Assembly: GCA_037039685.1 (NCBI GenBank)
Contig: JAWNGF010000005.1
Location: 2,542,001-2,606,000, forward strand
Source: Ceratobasidium sp. AG-K
Lineage: Eukaryota; Basidiomycota; Agaricomycetes; Cantharellales; Ceratobasidiaceae
Length of the DNA stretch: 64,000 bases
Reading direction: 5' to 3'
Both the position numbers and the translations under genes were made by a program. The notes beneath the pieces were generated by a model. The model had not been told where the DNA came from. It ran no database searches and saw nothing but the letters and a program-made list of their open reading frames with translations. The first letter of the stretch is position 1. The number at the start of each line of letters is the position of its first letter. Positions 12,029-22,258 of the stretch are shown here, one piece after another.

Positions 12029-12741
12029 ATGTACGTGACCCTCTTCCCCTCGCCCTACCCCCCAACTCACATGCTACAGGTCCGAGCCTTATGACCCCTA
12101 TCTCCCTCGCGGCGGCTCTTCTGCGAACCCGTCTGGCGAGCCTGGTCGTCCAGGAAACAACAAGACTGCAGCGATCCAGGCGCAGATTGACGATACTGTG
12201 GGTATCATGCGCGAGAACATCACGAGGGTGGCGGAGCGTGGAGAGAGATTGGATGTTTTGCAAGACAAGACTGGTGAGTTTCTGTCCCATTTAAACTGGT
12301 ATTTTTGTTATCGTCCGAGGGGGACGGGATTGGTGGGCGCGTAGGTCGGGCGCTCGATTGGGGTGCCCTTGCGGTCTGCCTCTCCACTCCTCGGTGGCTT
12401 GCGGGCTGTATTGCCTGACGTCGGCGCTGCGTATTGCTGTCCGCGTTTCGGCGCGCCGTCATTGCACAGCCCCGGACCCAACTGCGGACCGATCATAATA
12501 AATAATTGTAAATGCTGATCCGTAATTATAGACAATCTTGCCGTCAATGCCCAAGGATTCCGACGAGGCGCTAACCGAGTGCGCAAAAACATGTGGTACG
12601 TGGCCTTTATCCTCCCAATGCTTTGCACTCATGGTCCACAGGTGGAAGGACATGAAGATGCGCATCATCATCGGAATTGGTATCGCCATTTTGATAGTGA
12701 TTATCGTGGTGCCGATTGTCAAGGCGGTTCAAAACAAGTGA
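12029..12741 (+). CDS. SNC1: Synaptobrevin/VAMP v-SNARE
   Basis: Exons 12029-12030, 12080-12273, 12532-12595 and 12642-12741 sum to 360 nt, giving 119 aa. The start codon is split: AT at 12029-12030 and G at 12080, separated by an intron GTACGT..ACAG. The N-terminus is short and Pro/Gly-rich ([12 protein letters not shown]). The SNARE motif follows: [55 protein letters not shown], with the central arginine (R of [15 protein letters not shown]) expected of an R-SNARE. It ends with a tail anchor ([20 protein letters not shown]). The family drives fusion of secretory and endocytic vesicles with the plasma membrane, pairing with syntaxin and SNAP-25-type partners. The length matches yeast Snc1/Snc2. 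The third intron position (12274-12531) is unusually long for this window. Confidence 0.93.
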
Positions 12742-13480
12742 TTGGCTAGCAAGATGATTCCCCTTTTTGCGTGTACCCCGCTCTTGTCTGGTTATACATT
12801 GTAATTCTGTTGTATGACGTGATGTGTTATTTCTGATACGATGAAGCTGCGGACGTTTTTCGCTCTTGTTGTCGTGCCCCCTACGAGTGATTCGAGGACT
12901 ATGGAAGAGCTGGGTTGAGTGAGGCTTCAGCGCCCAGCAAGAATGCCACGAGAGCTGGTTACGGCAACTCTGTTGTGTAAATTTACTGTATGGTTGGCCT
13001 GCATGTTTCCCGCGCGACTTGTGCTGTCGAATTCATCGTAACTACTTGGCAGGAACCGAAGCCTTTGTCTTGAGTGGCAACACATTTATTGACGAGAAAT
13101 GGGACCATGGTGTGTGACTGGACATTTGTCTCACGTGATTTTCATATCCTCGATTCGTCCTGTTCCCAGGCCATCATCTCAGGCTTGTAGTCAGGCTGAA
13201 ATAAGAATGCATGCTAGTGGCGATTTCTTTCTATTCTACTCGCTCAGCAAACCTCTGGTTGGCCTGTCGCACTTCTCGCGAATCCGATCCTAGTTCTCTC
13301 CCTGTGGGAGCAGCAGGCTTACCATCCCAGTCCTCGATCGCTAAACCTTACTGGTCGACTCTGCACACAATGGCTTGCTACTAGCATTTCTCGTTGACAT
13401 ATCTTCCTGCTCGTGCTCATCCCATGTGACGATGGCAGGTTTAAAACCTCGCCTCGTCCGGCCCCACACCCGCGACCGCC
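12742..13480. other. Intergenic, no gene seen
   Basis: This is the 3' flank of the synaptobrevin gene and the upstream flank of the P450 pseudogene. A CACGTGAT site lies at 13132-13139. No coding sequence is supported. Confidence 0.4.
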
Positions 13481-15854
13481 ATGGAAACCCTCCTCTACTA
13501 TCTAACCGATGCGCGCTTTGTCTGGCTGCTCATCAAGGCCTTTCGTACTGGTCGACTCTCATCTGAACTTCCACCCGGTCCGCCTGCGGTTCCTCCACTC
13601 GGCACTCTGAACATTTCCCTCAAGGTCGAGGCGCATCTCAAGTATGTCCTCTCCTGCCTCAATACTCCCTACTAACGTTGTGTAGGTTTACGGAGTGGGC
13701 GCGGGTCTATGGGAGTATTTACTCGGTATGTCGAGTTGTCATGTGATATGGGATCATTGCTTATTGTATGGTAGCTCAAAATGGGAGCCGGAACAGCAAT
13801 TGTTATTACCGACTCGACGATCGTCAAAGATCTCATGGACAAGCGGCCTCAGTCGACTGTTAATCGACTATCTAGTCATATGGCTGACCGAGTCACTGAG
13901 GGCCTGAATATGGTCTTGGCAAGATATAGTACGTACGTCATCCCAATGTTGAGTAGGGACTTATCGTGGTGTAGTTGAAGATTGGTGAATACCCCGTCGT
14001 GCATCCCATGGGATTCTCACTCAAGGCGCGTGCGCGCAACATCTCTCGATTCAACGAACCGAATCGGCGCAGTTGTTACATGAGTGTTTGGTTGATCCCA
14101 GGGTATGTTTCATGACCTCATATCTAAATGTTACTTAATTGGGCCCTTTGGTGTAGGGGTTCTATACCCATCTGAGGCGAAACTCGTCTTCAGTCATTCT
14201 TTCTGTCTTGTTCGGTAAACGCGCACCGCGATTCGAAATGAGGGAAGTTGCAGACTTTTTCGAGGTCCAGCACATGTTGGGGGAGGTTCTCACTCCAGGT
14301 GCGTTCCCTATACGCAAATCAATCGTCTTCTCATACCTGGGGCATCAAGGCGCACTCCCTCCGGTCGAGTTCTTCCCGTTCCTCAAACACATGCCCAAAC
14401 CGCTCGCCCAGTGGAAAGTGCACTGTGAGACGACGCGCCATCTTCAGCGCAAGTCGTATTTTGGACTTTTGCGTAAGACGTAGGAGAGGGTTGCAAAAGG
14501 ACACAAGAATGGATGGTTTATAGAGGAGGTTTGTTCATTTCATTGCTCCTTCGGCTGGACCTTATTTATCGTATCTAGGTTTGGCGAGGCAAGGGGAATT
14601 TGGGATGAACCGCGAGCTGGTTGGGTACCTCGGTGGAGTGATAATCGAAGGAGGGTCCGATACGACAAGTTCGCGGCTCCAGTCGTTAGTTTTGGCGTTA
14701 CCGGCGTTCCCCGAGGCGCAAAAGAAGCACAGGTGTGGGCTAATCCTAACCCGCCGACGATACATGACTTATGGCACGGGGTGGTAGGCTGGAATAGATC
14801 AAGTCGTGGGGGCCGATCGTGCACCAACGCCAGAGGACTTCCCCCATCTACCTTATATCCAAGATGTGATCAAAGAAGTGCATCGCTGGCGTCCAGTTGC
14901 GTCATGTGTCATTCCACACGGGCCAACCGACGAGATTGGCGTACGTAACAATCCAGGCGAATTGTTCTCTCTTTAACATTTCCTCCAGTACTGTGGCTTC
15001 CGTATCCCACTGACTCGACCGTATTCGTCAACAACTAGGGCATGTTGGCCACGATCGTACACCTACCCCCGAAGATTTTCCTCATCTTCCCTATACGCAA
15101 GCCTTGATTAAGGAGCTTCATCGGTGGTGTCTGCTCGTGCCTCTGGCCCTGCCACGCGTTGCGACTGAACATCTTAACGTAAGTGTAGCATTGTTTGTAC
15201 CATGAGTGAACTCAACAAAGATAACTTGGGCAGTACGGAAAGTACCATATCCCCACCGGCTCGGTTACCTTTATGAATACCTGGGGTATGCTCCATGACC
15301 AGGAGGTATTCAAGCGTCCATCAGACTTTTGGCCTGATCAGTGGATCTTAAACGAGTTGGTACCAAAGCAGGGACCGACAACACTAACCAGCGAGTCAAC
15401 ATCTGGTTCGGAAGTGGACAGTGACTTTGTCCGGGTATGCACCTGGCGGGTAATACTATGGTTCGTGCATTCACCCTGATAAATTGGATGAAGCTTATAT
15501 ATGCGACTGCATTGCGAATAGCTGGTGAATGCAACAAAACTGATTTGGGCGTTTCATATCCGACCGGCCGTCGATGACCAAATGGGTCAAGAAATTCCGG
15601 TAGATGCCTCCCACTACAGTCAGGTATATGTTCAACGCGCTTGTAGATGTTAGTAGACCTAGATTGATTAATGTAATGCCTTTTAGGGAATGCTGGCCTT
15701 CCCAGAACGCTTCGAGTGTGGGATTACATCTCGGAGCTCCTGTCATGCGGTAGTAATTGAACAAGAATTCGCCGAAGCAACAACAAATCTCGTCCCACGC
15801 GAGCGTGGCCTTTGGGAGGGGGATCGATTGTTTGTGGAATCCCGGCGTGCGTGA
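13481..15854 (+). pseudogene. Cytochrome P450 pseudogene, chimeric
   Basis: This is an E-class group I P450 related to the next gene, with exon order METLLYYL membrane anchor, LPPGPPAVPPLGTL hinge, TEWARVYGSIYS, KMGAGTAIVITDS, then the I-helix region GGVIIEGGSDTTSS. In-frame stops lie at 13986-13988, 14481-14483 and 15422-15424. The last stop falls in the heme loop (WFGSGQ, stop, LCPGMHLA). One-base losses occur near 14578 and at the end of the exon near 14730. The exon with PTPEDFPHLPYIQ and the K-helix EVHRWRP occurs twice, at about 14790-14938 and again at 15050-15180. The first copy is followed by a piece of the next exon (YCGFRIP..VFVNN) that then runs into the second copy. This looks like a junction of two gene copies. 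The 3' exons (KLIWAF, GMLAFPERFECGI) remain open. No active enzyme is expected. Confidence 0.85.
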
Positions 15855-16658
15855 GAGGATCTGGATGTTTGATGCGGTAGAGTTGAGCCTGATTATAATT
15901 GTGCAAACAACTGTACGAATTTGCTACCAGCTCATTGAATAGCAGGACGACATATGCTAATGCTGTAGTCGCTCTCCCTGTTCCACGTGACCCCCGTACT
16001 AGGCAATTACCCCGTGCTCCACGGCGCGCACCGGCTCCGAAAGAAATAGTAAGAAATCGTGTGGCAGGCCTTCGAAGCTCATTTTATACCCTGTATGGAG
16101 CTTGTGCTGTTGGAAAGGAAAGTGTGAGCGAAGGGTCCTTAGACGCCTTATATGTCACAAATACAGACATCACATGATTTCTTACTGTTTCGTTCAGAGC
16201 CCTAGCGCGCACAAATCCCCATTCGATTCTCAAAGGTTGCAACCATATCTTGTCTGAAAATGTTTCTTCTCAGGTTCAAAGGCAAGCTATGTGAAGTGCA
16301 TGTGCCTTCACCACAACCGACGAGGAAAAACTTTATGCTACCCAATTTGGCTTCTCGTGACCGTTGATCCACTCGTGTTCTTCTTGTCCATGTTTCTGGC
16401 AATGCTTATCGTCCAAAAAGAGTTGAGCTTGTTGCGCTACTAGCCCTGGGCACTTGAAATCTCCCTTGATGAGCGGGTGGACCGATGTCCCCTTTAACAC
16501 TGATTTGGTATCTTCCGAGCCTCGTGTCGGTGTCCAGGCCTCTCGTTCCATTTTGGTCGCTGGGGTGTTGCGCCGTTTATCCTTTTGATTCAACTCTCCC
16601 GTGGTTATAATCCACGCCGTGCGCCTGCCAAAATTGACCCACGCGATTATCCCACATA
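15855..16658. other. Spacer between P450 copies
   Basis: No supported gene. A TTCCACGTGACC site lies at 15982-15993, the same word seen upstream of the first F-box gene. A minus-strand frame (16333-16593) has no recognisable domain. Confidence 0.4.
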
Positions 16659-18831
16659 ATGTCGAACACTTTGTACTATCCAGCTGGTGCAGTGCTCGTA
16701 TGGCTTCTTCTCAAAGCAATGAAGATTGGCCGACGGGAGCCCGATCTCCCACCCGGCCCGCCTACTGTTCCTTTGCTCGGTAACTTGAACGTATTCCCTA
16801 GAGTAAGGCCCTACCTAAAGTAAAACATACGCTTTGCCTGGCTACGATCGTGCTAACAGAGAGGTAGATTGACCGAGTGGGCGCAGATATATGGAGGTAT
16901 CTACTCAGTACGTTTCCCATACTCGACCAGAGTTACCGTTCCTGATTTTTGATGGCAGCTCAAAATGGGGCCAGGGACCGCTATTGTGATTACGGATCCC
17001 GCTATCGCTAAAGACTTGATGGACAACCGTTCTCAATCAACCGCCGGGCGGCCCCAAAGCCACATTGCCACCCGTATCACTGGTGATATGCACATGGCCA
17101 TTGTGGGATATAGTACGTCATTTTGCATGCAGATATGACCTGCAATCTCAGATGCACATTGTAGCCGAAGACCGGCGCCACTCCGACGTGCGGCCCGTGA
17201 AGTATTGACACCGAATGCGTGTGCTCGGCATCTCCCGATCCAACGAGCAGAATCTTCGCAGCTGCTGCATGATTGTTTGGTTGATCCTACGGTATGTTCA
17301 TTTTAAGGATTTGTCCCATGCTTAAATAGCCCTTATATTTGCGTAGCGTTTCTTCGCCCACATTAGACGAAACTTATTTTCGGTTATATTATCGGTGCTG
17401 TTTGGTAAACGCGCGCCTCACCTCGATACCAAGGAGCTATCCGAGTTTTACGAAGTGCAACACTTATGGGAGGATATACTCAGCCCAGGTTCGCTGATCA
17501 CAGTTGTCAGCCTTCCTTTACTGATGACGTGGGTGTTTCTGTAGGTGCGACACCTCCGGTCGACTTCCTGCCCTTCCTAAAGTACATCCCTAAACCATTT
17601 GCACAATGGAAATATCAACGCGAGACGGTACGCAGCCTTCAGCGGAGTGTGTATTTTGGACTACTGCGCGAAACGGAGGAACGGATAACTCGAGGACTTG
17701 AGAACGGGAGCTTCATTGAGCAGGTAGGCCGCATTTATGAACCGTGATGGCGAATCAGCCTCATTAGTTCATTCTCCGTGTGTAGGTTCTCGCGAGGCAA
17801 GCAGAATTCGAACTTAGTCGCGAACACATTGGGTACTTGGGCGGGGTAATGATCGAAGGGGGATCAGACTCCACATCATCGATGTTAAAGTCACTAATCT
17901 TGGCCCTGACCGCCTTTCCGGAGGCACAGAAGAAAGCACAGGTATGGCCATTCTTGGGAGGCGACGTAAAGCTAATTCACTACTTTCTAGGCTGAACTTG
18001 ATAAATTGGTTGGTAGTGATTGCATGCCGACTCCAGAAGATTTCGTTCATCTTCCCTACATTCAAGCCGTGATTCAAGAGGTTCATCGATGGCGCCCAAT
18101 AGGACCTCTATCTTTTCCTCATGCTGCAACTGAGGATGTTACGGTGCATTAACATCCCTGCCTCATGAGTCTCCAGTTGAGCTGGTGGAACTATTCTGCA
18201 TAGTATGGCGGATATAGGATTCCCCGGGGCTCAATAATCTTTGTCAACATCTGGGGCATGCATCGTAACCCAGACGTATACGACCGCCCCGAAGATTTCT
18301 GGCCAGATAGATGGATCTTGAATGACTTCGGTACCAAGCCGGGTGTTGACACTACTGGATGGAAGAACACTATCTGGTTTGGGACTGGGAGAAGAATCTG
18401 TCCTGGTATGCACTTGGGGAATAATAGCCTAGTGTGTGCCTTTCGACTTGTCACATTCCGCAATCGCTCAACCCGGCGATCCTACGAATAGATGGTCAAC
18501 GTAATGAATCTCATCTGGGCATTCAGCTTTAATCCCACGGTGAGTGAGAAAACCGGCGAGGAGATCCCTGTGGACGTCTTCAATTACACCAAGGTGCGCA
18601 CTTTCTCACCCCGGCTGCTGCGAATTAACACCGTACCTTCCAAAGGGTATACTAGTTTCCCCAGAGCCATCCAAGTGCACTATTACACCTCGAAGCCGAA
18701 ATCATGCAGAAATTATTGAAAATGAATTCGCATCGGCCACCGCCGCCTTCACCCCATACGAACATGGTCTGAAAGAGGAGGATCGAGCATTTAGCGAGTC
18801 CCAGCGCATACAGGCAGTGGGTGGACGTTGA
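16659..18831 (+). pseudogene. Cytochrome P450, one frameshift
   Basis: Nearly complete E-class P450. It has an N-terminal anchor (YYPAGAVLVWLLLKAM), the proline hinge DLPPGPPTVPLLGNL, and an I-helix region GGVMIEGGSDSTSS with the acid-alcohol pair replaced by SDST. The K-helix EVHRWRP (ExxR), the PERF-like PEDFWPDRWI and the heme loop WFGTGRRICPGMH with its cysteine ligand are present. The terminal exon ends at a TGA at 18829. One base is missing near 17179, in the exon whose other frame reads RRAAREVLTPNACARHLPI. Without that base the frame hits a stop soon after (KY stop). The tryptophan expected before it reads as arginine (EDRR). All other exons join in frame, so this is either a very young pseudogene or a sequence error in a working gene. 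P450s of this group oxidise small lipophilic or xenobiotic compounds at the endoplasmic reticulum; the substrate is unknown. Confidence 0.75.
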
Positions 18832-18984
18832 TTATCCGTAATTTTGATTCCCTTGTACTTTTATGAAACACGCAATATTGGAATGGAACGCGTGGGTGTT
18901 GAGCGATCTGACTACCCAACGACTGGCATTTCATTGATCCATGTAATTGCTTGATGCATATGGCTGAACAGTTAGCGCCCGTTC

Positions 18985-18992
18985 CACGTGAC
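18985..18992 (+). promoter_or_regulatory. CACGTGAC site before F-box gene A
   Basis: CACGTGAC lies about 90 bp upstream of the ATG at 19078. The second F-box copy has CCACGTGAC at about the same distance (22155-22163), while the third has CACGCGAC (25921-25928), one base changed in the palindrome core. Confidence 0.4.
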
Positions 18993-19077
18993 TCATCGCG
19001 TTCCTGTGATAATAACCACCGGGCTCACTCACCGTGTTCATTCGTGGCGTGGTTGACGACGACCATAAAACTTCAAA

Positions 19078-21850
19078 ATGCCTCCCCAAACCAGGCCTAC
19101 GTATGTGAACGATATTGTTAAGTAGGAAGGGGTTACTCACTATGCTTGGTGGATAGCTCGAAGCGAACAACGAGGTCATCCACTAGACTCGGGAAGTCTA
19201 GCCCTCCAAAGGCTACAGCTGGTTCGTCATATCGGCCTCAAACAATACACATCTAAACTGAAATATCATCCCAGTTGCCACAAAAGCCCCCGTGAAGGTT
19301 AACCCCAAATGTAAGGAACCCACCTATATCCCAAACTACTCCAAAATGAATTCGTATTTGTGCTAGCCAAAGCCACGCCCAAGCCAAAGCAGTCCAAAGA
19401 AGCACCTCGGCGCAAGCGTGCTCGGCATAAGAGTGTCGAGCCCGAGGTAACCTCGGTCGCCAAAGTGCCCAAGCGAGCGAAAGCTGGCGCCAAGCTCGAA
19501 ATATTCATGAATATGCCAATTGAGGTGTTTATTGAGGTAAGTGAGTCGCTTGCAATTAAACAAAGGACTCAACAGTGAGGTCCGGAACAGATTGCCAAGT
19601 ACCTCCACCCACTCGAGCTCGTACTGCTCTCGAGAGTGAACAAGTTCTTCCGCGAGCTGTTTATGAGCCGGCGGGCTTCTCCCATATGGAGATCAGCTCT
19701 GTCCAATGTCTCTCGACTGCCTCCGTGTCCCAAGAGCCTCTGCGAGCCCCAGTATGCGGCACTACTTTTTACCAAGTCGTGCTCGGTATGTTTGGTTTAA
19801 ATGCCGCTGGATAACTTGAAACCTAACCAGATCACAAAAGACTTGCGGCAAACTGGCCCCACGTAATATGGATCCGTTTCTCCTGGTCCGATTATGCGCC
19901 AAGTGCCGTGATGAGCAGTGGGTTAATGTCTAGTCCTTGTCTCAATGCATATTAACCCAAGAATTTAGAGCTGTTGACACAAGTCGAGTAACAAATAGTT
20001 CACTGGTATTCAGTTCTCCTGGTTAGTTCACCCTCGAAATGTAGTTCGATCCACTCATCCGGCCTTAGATCTTGTACCGGGAAAGCACCGCTATGTAAGG
20101 TGGTGTCTACTCGACGACGCTGTGGCCGTCAAGGCGAAGCTTAATGAATTTGCTGCCTCTTCTGATCCCGACATTGGAGCATCGTGGAATCGAGATAGGC
20201 TTGAAGAAGTTCGGGAGAGGCACCAGGTATGATGGGCGCCGCATACAAACTGGATCGCGTTTGATTGAGGCTTTGTATCTCGGAAACTATAGGCTGCCCC
20301 TCCCTTGAAAGAATGGCTTCAGGCGCGGGACAAGGCACGAGAGGTTGAGTTAGGTAAGATTAAAGATGCGCGGCAAAAAGAGTGCGTTTTTCGAACTGCT
20401 ACTAGCCAAACCTATTTAACATGAAATGGTCGTCAGGATCGAGTCGCGATTACTGGAACTGGGCTGGGAGAAAAAGGACTTTGATACATACGACCACTGG
20501 AGAAGGAAGCAATGGCGTTCCTTGGTTCACAATACCAAGCCGCTGAGCGACCGAGGCAAGTGTAGTTATGGCTCTAGTATTCATATTATTAACCGTTTAA
20601 TCGCGTTAGCATGGGAAGAGCTTCTGCCCTATTTGCTTGGCCACCTCGAGATGAATCACGAACAGCGTCTCAAGAGAGAAAAGGGCTATCGTCGGTATGA
20701 GCGTGAAGACAGGCTCAGGAAGTGGATTGGCTCAATCTGGGGCCAGTTGGACCCGCTTGCCCGAGTGAGCCTCCAAAACATACCCTCGGACTCGTCGCCT
20801 GGAGAGTCTCAATACGGTCCACATCAAGTACGTGTGTAAACTGCCCGTTGACAGTACACCACTGATCTATGCACGGGTAATAAGGTGTTAACCCAGTCAT
20901 TTCCTGCGGTATATGGTATGAGCAGTTGGCCTAAATTTAAGGATCTTCTGGAAGCCGACACATCCGCTGATGAGCTAACGGAGAAACTCGACGATCAACG
21001 CGAATCCATCCTAGCTTCGATTGTGGAGTGGCGAGACACACTTGAAAGTAGCCTCCTCGAGGTGCTACCAGAGGACACCCTGGCTATAAACTTTAGCGAC
21101 ACTCCGGGCCTTAGCATGACGATTGGTGCCAGCAGTTCCCCCCGACCTATCAGTGACCTCTCAGCGGATCTACGAAAGCTTATCCGAGCCGATACTGCCT
21201 TTTTGTTGTTGTCTTCTTCACCTTGCTTCTATCCTGATGACTTTTCGCATTATCAGTTTAGTAATAACGATATCAGATACCACGACAAGGCGTCCAACAT
21301 CGCGAAGGCTTTGCTGAAGTGCTTGGACCGATCCAATGTGTCATTCCTGGAGATGAAGGCCCTAGGACGTGCCTTTCAGTGTGGACGGTGCCACGCACCG
21401 CCTGAGTATATGTCTTGGAAAAATCTTGTGAGTGCTGAGATGATGCTTTGGCAATCATGACCTTAACCTGTCCTCGCAATCTAGGTGGAACACTTTCTTG
21501 ACCAGGAGACCTTTTGGAGATCTAGCTCGGGCTCCCGTTCATCTAGCAAAGCCAAGGACATCACCTATGTTTTCACTCATGATGTGCATCTGGCTAGACC
21601 ACTGGCTTGGATCGTGGCTGATAGTGACAAGGTCGAGCTCCCTTGGGGCAACGCCAATAGGTGTATGCTATGCGCCCAGGCTGGCATGCCACATCGATAC
21701 TATGGCAATTATGTCCTTGAGCACATACATGATATGTAAGCACCCCTTGAATTATTCAATATTTTGGTTGACTAATCTACTTCTGACACTAGGCACCAAA
21801 TCTCCGAGCCAGAGGAGGGGAGACATTATCGGACGACATTGTGGGATTAA
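19078..21850 (+). CDS. F-box protein A with Cys-rich C-terminus
   Basis: This is the best preserved of three tandem paralogues. It starts MPPQTRPT, then a basic Ser/Thr-rich linker (KQSKEAPRRKRARHKS). The F-box follows, split by an intron: IFMNMPIEVFIE then IAKYLHPLELVLLSRVNKFFRELFMSRRASPIW. Later exons carry TCGKLAPRN with LCAKCRDEQ, then VRWCLLDDAV, the ELGWEKKDF block, a helical middle, FQCGRC. The last two exons hold CMLCAQAG and HIHDMH (a CxxC..H..H finger). Every exon joins without a stop in the frame I followed. F-box proteins link substrates to SCF ubiquitin ligases through Skp1; this architecture with several CxxC pairs is common in expanded Agaricomycete families whose substrates are unknown. 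Second-exon splicing (donor GTTCGT) is less certain. Confidence 0.8.
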
Positions 21851-22258
21851 AAAGGGAGTGGAGAAAATTTTGTAGCTGTGATTCTACATACATAGATTTA
21901 ATCTCCTTTTGAGTTGCATCCTTGGCCAATTCCTCGTTGGAATGGGGGTACTTGGGGCGAGTATTGCTGTAAGGTTCTGTAACAACCGAGCAGATCGAAA
22001 ACCTTGAGTTAAGTGTGATTGTAAACCCGTGGGAACGGCCAGCGAATCTTGGAGAGTTGTATCTCATTGTAACTGCTCACAGTGTATGCGCTGCGCTGAG
22101 GCTGGCAGTTGCAAGATATCTTCGTTCAGAGACTCAGGAAAGCTTCCAACTGCCCCACGTGACCGCGTAGGTCTTGGTTGTGCTAACGGCGCTTGACACT
22201 GTGGCTTGGTTTCATTCGTGGCGTCAACGGCCGAACGGCATCAGAGTACAGTAAAACG
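21851..22258. other. Spacer between F-box copies A and B
   Basis: No gene. It includes a CACGTGAC (22156-22163) about 95 bp before the start of copy B. Its sequence resembles the region before copy A (..TTCATTCGTGGCGT.. occurs in both), so the promoter was duplicated with the gene. Confidence 0.5.

Noticed and set aside
11598..12290. Overlapping minus-strand frames before the synaptobrevin gene
   Set aside because: They overlap in different frames, run through the synaptobrevin exon and promoter, and have no family resemblance.
16202..16593. Minus-strand frame with His/Cys residues, considered as a gag-type zinc knuckle
   Set aside because: The Cys/His spacing does not fit CX2CX4HX4C, and there is no other retroelement feature nearby.
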